Shown here piece by piece: positions 19,554 through 27,939 of a stretch of DNA of 64,000 nucleotides. The translations under genes and the position numbers were made by a program. The stretch comes from Gammaproteobacteria bacterium HGW-Gammaproteobacteria-15. GTDB taxonomy: Bacteria > Pseudomonadota > Gammaproteobacteria > Enterobacterales > Alteromonadaceae. The notes under the pieces were generated by a model that was not told where the DNA came from, did not search any database, and worked only from the letters and a program-made list of their open reading frames with translations. Location of the stretch: contig PGZF01000003.1 in assembly GCA_002840125.1 (NCBI GenBank), forward strand, positions 496,001 to 560,000, given 5' to 3'. Each line of letters opens with the position of its first letter. Position 1 is the first letter of the stretch.

Positions 19554-19656
19554 GCAGAACCGCCTTGTCCACGTCAACACGCCGTAAACCCTTCCCTGGG
19601 GGCTCGACTCAGGCATCCATGCCTTCAACGGTTGACTTAGAACAAGCCGGTTCTGC
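19554..19656 (-). repeat. Structured intergenic repeat, copy 1 (minus orientation)
   Basis: Read on the minus strand it has the core CCGTTGAAGGCATGGATGCC, then TGAGTCGAGCC and ACGGCGTGTT, shared with copies at 35440-35536 and 47496-47592. The ends pair: GCAGAACCG with CGGTTCTGC, then CTTGTTC with GGACAAG. It lies between yaaA and gsk. Confidence 0.85.
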
Positions 19657-19738
19657 TGATTGATTCAACATTACGTTCAGCCGTTTTTTTGTTACAATGC
19701 CGCTCTTTGCCGGTAGCGGCTTTGCAGTGGTATAACAG

Positions 19739-21037
19739 ATGAAATTTCCCGGCCTGCGTAAAATTAAACATTATTTCCCGGTATCCCAGCCCAAGCCTCA
19801 GTTGCCCAGCTTTGAAGTACGGCCAGAGCTGGATACCTATATCGTTGGTCTGGATCAAACTATTGTTGATGTAGTCGCCAGTGTTAGCGATGAATTTCTG
19901 CAAAAGTATAATATCCGCAAAGGCTTATCTAATCTGGTAGAGCACGGCAAAGCCAATTTAATTTATCAGGAGTTGGTGGCGCAGCAGGCCATATCGGATC
20001 ATTTTGCTGGCGGCACTATCGGCAATACTATTCACAATTATTCTGTACTGGCTGATGATAAATCGGTGTTGCTGGGCGTAATGTCAGCCAATATTGCGCT
20101 GGGATCACCGGCATATCACTATGTTTGTCATACCAGCTCGAAAGTGGATATGAACCATTTACAGGGCGTGGCAGGTGATATTGGCCGGGGTATTACCATG
20201 ATAACGCCGGACGGCGAGCGTACCTTTGTTATCGACCCCAGCGATATGGACGAGCTAAGCCCGGAGTATATTCCTACTGATATTATCGCCGGAGCCGCGG
20301 CTTTTGTGGTCAGTGCTTACCCGCTGCGTGCCACAGATCAGCCGATTCAGCAGGCCATGTTTAAAGCCTTGCAGGACGCCAAAGCGCATAATGTGCCGGT
20401 GGTGATGAGCCTGGGCACCCGGCATTTGGTTGAAGAGAACCGTGCGCAAATTCTTAGCACCATTAAAGACTACGTTAACGTGCTGGCAATGAATGAACTG
20501 GAAGCCGAAGCCTTAACCGGCTGTGCCGATCCGCTTAAAGCCGCCGAAGCGATATTGGATCACACTGATATGGTGCTGATCACCGCCGGGCCGGAAGGGT
20601 TATACCTGTGCGGCCACACCGATGACAATGTAAAACGTGAGAGCAGTAATCCGATTAAATCAGCCAGCCTGGCCGATTTTAACCAATACGAGTTCAGCCG
20701 GCCGATGTTGCATGCCAACTGTGACAAACCACTGAAAGTGTATTCGCATATTGACCCATATTTAGGCGGGCCAGAGCGGATTAAAAACACCAATGGCGCC
20801 GGCGATGGCGCCTTATCGGCTATTTTGCATGATATGGCGGCGAATCATTTTCATAAGCAGGTGCAGCCGTTATCAGGCAAGCATGAGCAGCCGTATCTGG
20901 CGTACTCATCATTCGCACAAATCTGTAAGTACGCTAACCGCGTAAGTTATGAAATTCTGGTGCAAAACGCGCCGCGCCTGTCCAAAGGCTTGCCGGAGCG
21001 TGAAGATAGCCTGGAAGAAGCTTACTGGGAGAGATGA
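19739..21037 (+). CDS. gsk: Inosine-guanosine kinase
   Basis: This 432-residue PfkB-family nucleoside kinase is nearly the same length as E. coli Gsk (434). It phosphorylates guanosine and inosine to the monophosphates in purine salvage. The C-terminal catalytic loop NTNGAGDGALSAI (residue ~355) holds the PfkB base Asp, and the N-terminal MKFPGLRKIKHYFPV is typical of Gsk. It is cytoplasmic. It sits alone between two structured intergenic elements, with the large nested hairpin beginning about 20 nt after its stop. Confidence 0.96.
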   Translation: MKFPGLRKIKHYFPVSQPKPQLPSFEVRPELDTYIVGLDQTIVDVVASVSDEFLQKYNIRKGLSNLVEHGKANLIYQELVAQQAISDHFAGGTIGNTIHNYSVLADDKSVLLGVMSANIALGSPAYHYVCHTSSKVDMNHLQGVAGDIGRGITMITPDGERTFVIDPSDMDELSPEYIPTDIIAGAAAFVVSAYPLRATDQPIQQAMFKALQDAKAHNVPVVMSLGTRHLVEENRAQILSTIKDYVNVLAMNELEAEALTGCADPLKAAEAILDHTDMVLITAGPEGLYLCGHTDDNVKRESSNPIKSASLADFNQYEFSRPMLHANCDKPLKVYSHIDPYLGGPERIKNTNGAGDGALSAILHDMAANHFHKQVQPLSGKHEQPYLAYSSFAQICKYANRVSYEILVQNAPRLSKGLPEREDSLEEAYWER

Positions 21038-21056
21038 TAGGGTATTGAGCCTGGTG

Positions 21057-21171
21057 TGGCGCTGCTCCAGTGGGCAATCCCGCTGTGCTCGCCACAGCAA
21101 CTCGCAAGCCATCCCTGGCTTGCTCAGACACTCTGTGGCTGCGCATCGGGACGCCCACCTGCGCAGCGCTA
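21057..21171. repeat. Large nested palindromic element between gsk and ldcA
   Basis: Four nested inverted repeats form one long stem: TGGCGCTGC/GCAGCGCTA outside, TGGGC..TCCCG with CGGGA..GCCCA, CCACAG/CTGTGG, and a terminal hairpin GCAAGCCA-TCCC-TGGCTTGC (21104-21123). It lies between two converging genes and is open in several frames, which is typical of REP/MITE-like sequences, but only one copy is in the window. Confidence 0.75.
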
Positions 21172-21185
21172 TCACTCTGGGTTAG

Positions 21186-22238
21186 TTAGCTCTGAAACAC
21201 ACTTTCCAGCAAGCGGAAAGTACCGGCATCGGCATCCAGCTCAACGCGGCCCCCCACCGGCACAATAAACTGCTGGCGTATGTGGCCAATCATGGCGCCG
21301 CGGTAGGCCGGTATATTCAGCGGTTTAATATGGTCTTCAAAAATCTGATCCATTGTCAGCCAGCCATAGCCACCGCTGGGGCGGCATGCGGTACATTCAC
21401 CAAAAATAAAACCGGCAATTTTATCCAGCGCGCCCATCAGTTTTAGTGTGCTCAGCATACGGTCAATACGGTAAGGCGCTTCTTCTACGTCTTCTAAAAA
21501 CAAGATTTTGCCGGTGAAGTCGGGTAAATAAGGTGAGCCTGCCAGTGCGGTTAATACCGTAAGATTACCCCCCACCAGATCGCCCTGAACTTTCCCACCA
21601 GTAATGGTTACGGTGCGGTTTTGCCGGGCTACCAGCTCGTCTTTGGCGTCCAGCACATTTTGGTACTGCATTAATTCGCGATCGAAAAATACACGCTGAA
21701 ACTGATCGGCATTAAAACTGTTCCAACTGCCGGTGCCGTTAGGGCCATGGAAACTGACTAAGCCGGTTTGGGCATGAATGGCATTGTGCAGCGCGGTAAT
21801 GTCGGAATAACCCAGTAAAACCTTGGGGTTGTTGCGAATAAGCTTGTAGTCCAGCAAGGGCAATAACCGTGCGGCGCCCGAGCCACCGCGCAGGCAAATA
21901 ATAGCTTTTACTTCTTTGTCGGCAAACATGGCGTTAATATCGCTGGCGCGCTCAGCGTCGGTACCAGCCAAATGGCCACGGCGCGCTGCAAGGTGTTTGC
22001 CGGTTTTCACTTTAAAACCGAGTGCCTGCATCACTTCCTCGGCAATTTGTAAATCCAGGGCTTCATCGGTGGCTTTAGAGGGGCTAACCAGGGCGACGGT
22101 ATCGCCTTTGTTTAATGCCAGTGGTAACAGGCGTTTGTTATTACCGCCTGTAGGTGCGGCCATTACGCTGCTGCAACCGGCCAGCGGTAACAGGGCGGCG
22201 GTCAGGGCACAGCTTTTTATAAATTGTCTTTTGTCCAT
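21186..22238 (-). CDS. Peptidase S66 family (LdcA-like) lipoprotein, muropeptide carboxypeptidase
   Basis: The 350-residue protein starts with a lipoprotein signal: KRQFIKSCALTAALLPLAGC puts the lipobox cysteine at residue 22, so it should be membrane-anchored in the envelope. Family nucleophile Ser145 is in LLGYSDIT, and VSPSKATDEALD and CLRGGSGAARLLPLLDY are S66 hallmarks. LdcA enzymes cleave the terminal D-Ala from tetrapeptide stems of recycled muropeptides. E. coli LdcA is cytosolic, so an exported version would act on a different pool (inference). It converges with gsk. Confidence 0.85.
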   Translation of the reverse strand: MDKRQFIKSCALTAALLPLAGCSSVMAAPTGGNNKRLLPLALNKGDTVALVSPSKATDEALDLQIAEEVMQALGFKVKTGKHLAARRGHLAGTDAERASDINAMFADKEVKAIICLRGGSGAARLLPLLDYKLIRNNPKVLLGYSDITALHNAIHAQTGLVSFHGPNGTGSWNSFNADQFQRVFFDRELMQYQNVLDAKDELVARQNRTVTITGGKVQGDLVGGNLTVLTALAGSPYLPDFTGKILFLEDVEEAPYRIDRMLSTLKLMGALDKIAGFIFGECTACRPSGGYGWLTMDQIFEDHIKPLNIPAYRGAMIGHIRQQFIVPVGGRVELDADAGTFRLLESVFQS

Positions 22239-22343
22239 TAAGCAACTCCACTGGCTATCAATTCACTGGGCTAATAATTTATTCAAACTACCAATAGCAG
22301 CTTAACTAAATAATTCCAATATTGCACAGTAAAAATGCGATAG

Positions 22344-22368
22344 CCGCCGCTGTTTTTGCGAGCGGCGG
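22344..22368 (-). terminator. Possible terminator hairpin after srmB
   Basis: An 8 bp GC stem, CCGCCGCT (22344-22351) with AGCGGCGG (22361-22368), lies 17 nt past the srmB stop on the minus strand. The T run comes several bases after the stem, so efficiency is doubtful. Confidence 0.35.
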
Positions 22369-22384
22369 TTGCCGGTGGTTAAGC

Positions 22385-23608
22385 TTATTTTTTCGTGTTT
22401 TTAGCGGCTTTTTTCGCTGCGGCCTTGGTAGGCTTTTTCTTTTTCACCGGCACTTTGGCTTCTTTGTTTTTCGGCCGTAGCGCTTCTATTACGCGGCGCT
22501 TTAGCTTTTGTTCCACATAGCGTTCTACTTTAGCCAAAATGGCCATATCGTGCGCTTCAATCAGTGATATTGCCGTGCCTTTTTTACCGGCGCGGCCGGT
22601 GCGGCCAATGCGGTGCAGGTAGACGTCGGCACTGCGCGGCATATCAAAGTTAATTACGTGGCTTACATCGTCGATATCCAGGCCGCGGGCAGCAATATCT
22701 GTCGCCAGTAAAATGCTTACGCGGCCAGAGCTGAAACGCTCAACCGCCTGCATGCGTTTATCCTGTGGCATTTCGCCCTGTAACCAGCCACAGCGTAAAC
22801 CGGCGGTTTCCAGCTGTCCGGTTAAACTGGCCAGGCGCTCGCGGGTTTTAATAAACACTATGGTTTTGGTCACATCCGGCTGCTTTAGCAGATGAATAAG
22901 CAGTGCCAGTTTATGCTGGGCGTCATCAGCCAAATGTACCCATTGCAGAATTTTGGCGTTTTCTTTGCGCGATGGTATGGCTTCAACCCGCTCTGGCTCT
23001 TTTAAAGCGCGCCCGGCAAAACGTTCTAAATTAGCGCCTTCCAGCGTGGCAGAGAATAAAAACGTCTGCCGGCGGCGGCGCGCTTCCAGCACTATGCGGT
23101 TCATCTCGCCAATAAAGCCCATATCCAGCATGCGGTCGGCTTCATCCAGAATCAGCAGTTCTACTTCATCTGCCTGAAAGCTTTCTTCGTCCAGATATTC
23201 AGTTAACCGGCCGGGCGTAGCGATAAGAATGTCGTTGTTTTTTTCCAGCGTATCTTTATGGCTGCCGTAGTTAATACCACCGGTGATCACGCCAACATTA
23301 AGCTCGGTAAACTGGGTAAAATGTTTAAACTCGTCGTATACCTGATACGCCAGCTCACGGGTTGGTGTCATAACCAGCACGCGGGCAAAGCCCGGGTCTT
23401 TGCGGCCAAAGTCGAGCAGGTACTGAATGGCAGGCAACACAAACGCCAGAGTTTTACCGGTGCCGGTAGGGGCGCTGGCCAGTAAGTCTTTACCTTCCAG
23501 TGCCAATGGGATCGCCATTTCCTGGATCAGTGTGGGCGCCTCGAAACCGCGCATACTGATGGCGCGGTTAATATCATCGTCCAGTTGAAAATCTGCGAAT
23601 GTTGTCAT
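22385..23608 (-). CDS. srmB: DEAD-box RNA helicase SrmB
   Basis: The 407-residue protein carries all helicase motifs: Q motif near PTLIQEMAIP, SAPTGTGKT (Walker A), PTRELA, TPGR, LDEADRMLDMGF (DEAD), SATLEG, then VFIKTRER, LLATDIAARGLD and HRIGRTGRAG. A Lys-rich tail ends the protein. SrmB helps early 50S ribosome assembly. Assignment over other DEAD proteins rests on overall similarity and on the divergent trmN6 (yfiC) partner, the same arrangement as in E. coli. The basic tail is shorter than in E. coli. Confidence 0.92.
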   Translation of the reverse strand: MTTFADFQLDDDINRAISMRGFEAPTLIQEMAIPLALEGKDLLASAPTGTGKTLAFVLPAIQYLLDFGRKDPGFARVLVMTPTRELAYQVYDEFKHFTQFTELNVGVITGGINYGSHKDTLEKNNDILIATPGRLTEYLDEESFQADEVELLILDEADRMLDMGFIGEMNRIVLEARRRRQTFLFSATLEGANLERFAGRALKEPERVEAIPSRKENAKILQWVHLADDAQHKLALLIHLLKQPDVTKTIVFIKTRERLASLTGQLETAGLRCGWLQGEMPQDKRMQAVERFSSGRVSILLATDIAARGLDIDDVSHVINFDMPRSADVYLHRIGRTGRAGKKGTAISLIEAHDMAILAKVERYVEQKLKRRVIEALRPKNKEAKVPVKKKKPTKAAAKKAAKNTKK

Positions 23609-23680
23609 TTTGTCCTCAGCATTGTTGCCTGCCCGGTGACACTGCGCCCGCTTCGCCGTAAACTGGCGGTGGAGGTGCTG

Positions 23681-24427
23681 ATGTCAGCCGGTTTTCAATG
23701 TAAAAAATTCTATGTTGCTCATGATCAATGCGCGATGAAAGTCGGCACTGACGGTTTATTGCTTGGCGCTTTTGCACCACTACCGCCACCGGGTGGCGAT
23801 ATTCTCGATATTGGTGCCGGCTCCGGCCTGATAAGCCTGATGTTAGCGCAGCGTACCGCGGGTGCCAATGCGATAGACGCGATAGAGCTGGATCCTGCTG
23901 CGGCAGAACAAGCGGCTGCGAATGTGGCAAGCAGCCCATGGCCAAACGCGATACGGCTGATAAAGGGCGACATTCTAACCTATAGCAGAGGCAAACGTTA
24001 CCGCTTAATTGTATCTAACCCGCCGTTTTTTCAACAATCGCTGTTATCGCCTGATCAGCGGCGCACGCAGGCGCGCCACACCGACAGCTTGCCCTTTGCT
24101 GCTCTGCTGCAAAAAGCCGCGCAGTTGTTGCATGATGCTGGTAGCTTTGCGCTGGTATTGCCGGCCAGCGGCAGCCAGGCGTTTACGCAGTTGGCACTGG
24201 CGCAGGGCTGGCAGTTAGCGCAGCGCTGTACTGTGTTTAGTAAAGCTGAGTTTAGCAAAGCCGATAAACCGCAACGCAGCTTGTTGTGTTTGCGCCGCAG
24301 CACAGAGCGCGTTGCTACAGTTGAAAGCCAGTTGGTTATTCATGCTGGTGACGGCAGTTACTCTGCGCAATATCAGCATTTGCTTGGTGCTTTTTATCTG
24401 AAATTTCCTGACGGCGATCACAACTGA
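23681..24427 (+). CDS. trmN6: tRNA1(Val) (adenine(37)-N6)-methyltransferase
   Basis: This 248-residue SAM methyltransferase matches E. coli YfiC (245). The SAM site LDIGAGSGLISLMLAQRT is at ~39-56, and the N6-adenine catalytic motif SNPPFF is near residue 112. I chose the ATG at 23681 because GGAGG lies 5 nt before it and the product then begins MSAGFQCKKFYVAHD, the conserved family N-terminus; longer in-frame starts add unrelated residues. It is divergent from srmB and its TGA overlaps the next ATG (ATGA). Confidence 0.93.
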   Translation: MSAGFQCKKFYVAHDQCAMKVGTDGLLLGAFAPLPPPGGDILDIGAGSGLISLMLAQRTAGANAIDAIELDPAAAEQAAANVASSPWPNAIRLIKGDILTYSRGKRYRLIVSNPPFFQQSLLSPDQRRTQARHTDSLPFAALLQKAAQLLHDAGSFALVLPASGSQAFTQLALAQGWQLAQRCTVFSKAEFSKADKPQRSLLCLRRSTERVATVESQLVIHAGDGSYSAQYQHLLGAFYLKFPDGDHN

Positions 24428-25611
24428 TGAACAACAGCCCTTTTTCGGCCACAGAGTGGAACCGCATTGCGTTACAGCAACAAGGCTTGCTGCAACCAGC
24501 GTTATCGTTGCCAGCTTTGATACAGCAATTAGGTTATGTGCAAATTGACTCTATCAATGTGGTAGAGCGGGCGCACCATCATGTGTTGCACAGCCGGCTA
24601 AGCAGTTACCGGCCGGCAATGCTGGAGCAGGCGGTACAGCAGGCTGAGGTGTTCGAATACTGGGCCCATGCCGCAGCATACCTGCCTATGGCTGATTATC
24701 GTTTCAGCCTGTACCGCAAGCAGCAGCTAAAGCAAGGAGATAAACACTGGCACCAACCCGATACCGGTTTGATGCAGCAGGTGCTGGCGCGCATAACAGC
24801 CGAAGGCCCGCTAAAGGCAGCTGACTTTAGCGATGACAGCCGCAGTCGCGGCAGCTGGTGGGATTGGAAACCGGCGAAAAAAGCGTTGGAGCAGCTTTTT
24901 ATGCACGGCGATGTGATGGTGAAGTACCGTGATAATTTTCACAAAGTGTACGATCTGACTGAGCGAGTATTGCCGGCGCAGGTTAATTGCGATGTTCCGG
25001 ACGATACTGCTTTTGCCCGTTATCTGATCAGCCGGTTTTTGCAGGCGCATGGCTTTGGCTCTGTCGCGCAAATAGGCTATTTGCGCAAAAACAGTAAAAC
25101 ACTACTGCAACCTGTGCTGGAGCAAATGTGCGAACAAGGGGAGACCGGCAGCTTTACCCGACAAAACAAAACTTACTACTTTGCCACTAACCTTAGCGTA
25201 CCGCCGCCAATAACCAACAGGGTATGGTTGCTTAATCCGTTCGATAATTTACTGATACAACGTGACAGAATTAAACAGTGGTTTGCTTTTGACTACCAGA
25301 TAGAAGTGTACGTGCCGACAGAAAAGCGCCGTTATGGCTATTACAGCCTGGCTGTGTTGTGGGCAGACAATTTTGCCGGCAGGGTAGATGTTAAAGCCGA
25401 GCGGGCAAGCAAAACTTTATTATTGCAGCGCTTAACATTGGAGCCAGCGGCTTATGATAGTGCCGGCAATGTCGCCGACGATTTTCTGGCCGCCTTTGAA
25501 CATGCCGTCGCCGGTTATGCCCGCTTTAACGGTTGTGAACGCTGGAAACTGGTGGCTTGTAACGACCGTCGGCTGAAACAGCATTATCGTCGTCTGCAGG
25601 TAGTCAGTTAG
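24427..25611 (+). CDS. YcaQ/AlkX-type winged-helix DNA glycosylase
   Basis: The 394-residue HTH_42 (DUF1006) family protein has the N-terminal catalytic stretch LGYVQIDSINVVERAHHHVL. The Q-x-D motif in VQID is the YcaQ-type variant, whereas AlkZ-type members carry QxQ. E. coli YcaQ unhooks alkylation interstrand crosslinks and removes N7-alkylpurines. Three winged-helix repeats make up the rest. The start overlaps the trmN6 stop by 4 nt, so the two are coupled. There is no membrane segment. Confidence 0.88.
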   Translation: MNNSPFSATEWNRIALQQQGLLQPALSLPALIQQLGYVQIDSINVVERAHHHVLHSRLSSYRPAMLEQAVQQAEVFEYWAHAAAYLPMADYRFSLYRKQQLKQGDKHWHQPDTGLMQQVLARITAEGPLKAADFSDDSRSRGSWWDWKPAKKALEQLFMHGDVMVKYRDNFHKVYDLTERVLPAQVNCDVPDDTAFARYLISRFLQAHGFGSVAQIGYLRKNSKTLLQPVLEQMCEQGETGSFTRQNKTYYFATNLSVPPPITNRVWLLNPFDNLLIQRDRIKQWFAFDYQIEVYVPTEKRRYGYYSLAVLWADNFAGRVDVKAERASKTLLLQRLTLEPAAYDSAGNVADDFLAAFEHAVAGYARFNGCERWKLVACNDRRLKQHYRRLQVVS

Positions 25612-26126
25612 AGCAGGCTGGCAATTTCCTGCAAAATCTGGCTTACCCAGTCATTTAAACGGGCGTCGGTTAAGTCGTACTGGTTTTCGTCGTCCAGCGC
25701 CAGGCCATAAAACAGCGCGCCATCCTCCGTTAAGGCTTTAGAGGCAATAAAATCGTAGCCGGCAGTGGGCCAGAAGCCAATGCGGGTAGGGTTTTGTGGC
25801 GCTATGGCGTCGTGCAGCATACCCACGGCATCAATAAACCATTCGGCGTAGCCCAGTTGGTCGCCCATGCCATAAATGGCCACAATTTTGCCGCTTAAAT
25901 CTACATTGCTGATATCATCCCAGTGCGCTTCCCAGTCTTCCTGAATTTCGCCAAAATCCCAGGTCGACAGGCCAAGAATTAAAATATCGTAGTCGGCCAT
26001 TTTGCTTAATGGCACCTGCTTGATATTGTGCAGATCTATTGCGTCGGCACCAATTAATGCCTGAATTTTCTCTGCAACCATTTCGGTATAGCAGGTGGTA
26101 GAACCATAAAATAAACCGATTTTCAT
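25608..26126 (-). CDS. fldB: Flavodoxin FldB
   Basis: This 172-residue long-chain flavodoxin is a cytoplasmic FMN electron carrier. The FMN phosphate loop GSTTCYTEMVAEKI lies at the N-terminus, and STWDFGEIQEDWE and YGMGDQLGYAEWF hold the isoalloxazine-binding residues. I start at MKIGLFYGS (26126); a nine-residue upstream extension to an earlier ATG does not match the family. It is divergent from xerD, as expected from the fldB-xerD-dsbC-recJ neighbourhood of E. coli, and overlaps the glycosylase gene tail-to-tail by 4 nt. Confidence 0.92.
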   Translation of the reverse strand: MKIGLFYGSTTCYTEMVAEKIQALIGADAIDLHNIKQVPLSKMADYDILILGLSTWDFGEIQEDWEAHWDDISNVDLSGKIVAIYGMGDQLGYAEWFIDAVGMLHDAIAPQNPTRIGFWPTAGYDFIASKALTEDGALFYGLALDDENQYDLTDARLNDWVSQILQEIASLL

Positions 26127-26258
26127 GTCTGTCTTATTACACCATAACGCCAACAGTAAAGACGCGCAGTGTAGCAGAATAGCAGCACCGGCAAAATCCC
26201 GGCTTTGCCTGCTCTGTGCTATGCGCTAACATAACGGCAGTATTACAGGCGGAATGCC

Positions 26259-27197
26259 ATGTCGAAAACAGTATCAAAAAACGTGTCAGAAACTACGCAA
26301 CCCCAAGCGGTTGATTTACAGCTTATCAGTGCTTTTCTTGATCAGCTGTGGCTGGATAAAGGCGTCAGTGAACATACGCTTAGTGCCTATGGCACCGATT
26401 TAAAAAAGTTTGCCGCTTTTATCGCCGGGCAAAACCAGCATTTGCTCAGCACCGACAGCATGTTGGTAAACCGGTATCTGGCACAGCGTTATGACAACCA
26501 ATACAGCCCGCGCAGTACCTCACGCGCGCTTAGCAGTTTGCGCCGTTTTTACGCTTACGCGCATCAAAACGGCAAAATAGCCAACAACCCGCTTACGCAG
26601 CTGTTAAACCCTAAACTGGGCCGCAGCCTGCCTAAAAGCTTGTCGGAGCAAGATGTAGATGCCCTGCTAAATGCGCCTGATTTAACTGATGTTATTCAGT
26701 TTCGCGATAAAGCCATGCTAGAACTGCTGTACGCCAGCGGTTTGCGGGTGTCTGAATTAGTTGGGCTGTCGATGCAACAACTTAACCTGCAGCACGGTCT
26801 GGTAAGGGTAGTGGGTAAAGGCCAGAAAGAGCGGTTGGTGCCGATGGGTGAAGAAGCCGCGCACTGGCTGACCCGCTATTTGCGCGAAGCTCGGGTGCAG
26901 TTACTTGGTGGGCAGATGCTGGATGTGGTGTTTCCAAGCAACCGTGCGCAGCAGATGACACGGCAAACCTTCTGGCACCGTATTAAGTTTTATGCCAAAG
27001 TAGCGCACATTCAGGCCGAGCTGTCGCCGCATACATTGCGCCACGCTTTTGCCACCCATTTACTGAACCATGGCGCCGATTTGCGTGTAGTACAAATGTT
27101 GCTGGGCCACAGCGACTTATCTACCACGCAAATTTATACCCATGTCGCGCAGGCAAGGTTACAAAGCCTGCATCAGCAACATCACCCGCGCGGTTAG
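26259..27197 (+). CDS. xerD: Tyrosine recombinase XerD
   Basis: This 312-residue recombinase resolves chromosome dimers at dif together with XerC. It has an N-terminal SAM-like core-binding domain (~22-105) and a C-terminal catalytic domain with Arg in YASGLRVSEL, Lys in VGKGQKERLVP, HTLRHAFATH, LLGHSDLSTTQIYTHV and the nucleophile Tyr in the last segment. The start gives a slightly longer N-terminus (about 14 residues) than E. coli XerD (298). The operon with dsbC and recJ supports XerD over XerC or a phage integrase. Confidence 0.95.
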   Translation: MSKTVSKNVSETTQPQAVDLQLISAFLDQLWLDKGVSEHTLSAYGTDLKKFAAFIAGQNQHLLSTDSMLVNRYLAQRYDNQYSPRSTSRALSSLRRFYAYAHQNGKIANNPLTQLLNPKLGRSLPKSLSEQDVDALLNAPDLTDVIQFRDKAMLELLYASGLRVSELVGLSMQQLNLQHGLVRVVGKGQKERLVPMGEEAAHWLTRYLREARVQLLGGQMLDVVFPSNRAQQMTRQTFWHRIKFYAKVAHIQAELSPHTLRHAFATHLLNHGADLRVVQMLLGHSDLSTTQIYTHVAQARLQSLHQQHHPRG

Positions 27198-27216
27198 GCG
27201 CAGAACAGGAAACAGT

Positions 27217-27930
27217 ATGAACAAGTTTGTATCAGCGTTATGTAGCCTTGGATTTATTGCAGCAGCCAGTGCGCAAAGCACCGATATTGATGCCCAGCAC
27301 AACCAGGTTAAGCAGCAGTTTGCTATGCTGAATTTATCGGTGAATGCCATCTCTGAGGCACCACTGGACGGCCTGTTGCAGGTATTTACCAATAAAGGCC
27401 TGTTTTTTACCTCAAAAGATGGCCAGTATTTTATTGAAGGCAATATTTACGACTTAACCAACAAAGTGCTGGTTAACGACGAACAAATGCGGCCTTACAT
27501 TCAGCAACAGGTAGCGGCAAATAAAAGCGGCACTATTGAATACAAAGCCAAAAAGGAAAAATACGTTATTAACGTATTTACCGATCCCAGCTGTGGCTAT
27601 TGCCGCAAGTTACACAACGAAATGAAAGATTATAACGACGCTGGTATTACAGTGCGTTATATGGCATTTCCGCGGGGCGGCCTGACATCTGAAACCTATC
27701 TGCAAATGCAGCATATCTGGTGTACAAAAGACAGCCGGGGAGCGATGAACGCAGCGAAAGATGGTAAAAATGTTAAACCCGCTATGTGTAATAACCCGGT
27801 AAAAACTCAGTACGAACTCGGCCAGTCTTTTGGTATTAACGGTACACCGGCCATTATTTTGCCCAGCGGGCGTTTAATTCCGGGCTATCAGCCTGCCCAG
27901 GCGCTGTTAGCCCAACTGCAGGCGGAATAA
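27217..27930 (+). CDS. dsbC: Thiol:disulfide interchange protein DsbC
   Basis: The 237-residue periplasmic disulfide isomerase has a signal peptide at residues 1-19 (MNKFVSALCSLGFIAAASA), an N-terminal dimerisation domain (~20-80), and a thioredoxin fold with the active site CGYC in FTDPSCGYCRKLHNEM and cis-Pro in INGTPAII. I chose ATG 27217, which has AGGAAACAGT upstream and yields a clean signal peptide; the frame is open further upstream inside xerD but without a signal. It lies in the conserved xerD-dsbC-recJ order. Confidence 0.95.
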   Translation: MNKFVSALCSLGFIAAASAQSTDIDAQHNQVKQQFAMLNLSVNAISEAPLDGLLQVFTNKGLFFTSKDGQYFIEGNIYDLTNKVLVNDEQMRPYIQQQVAANKSGTIEYKAKKEKYVINVFTDPSCGYCRKLHNEMKDYNDAGITVRYMAFPRGGLTSETYLQMQHIWCTKDSRGAMNAAKDGKNVKPAMCNNPVKTQYELGQSFGINGTPAIILPSGRLIPGYQPAQALLAQLQAE

Positions 27931-27939
27931 CAACCGCCT

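Noticed and set aside
19457..19663. 68-codon ORF across the end of yaaA
   Set aside because: It is an out-of-frame shadow of yaaA running into the structured repeat.
20909..21185. Overlapping ORFs in three frames around the gsk-ldcA gap
   Set aside because: Openness is explained by the GC-rich nested palindrome, not by coding.
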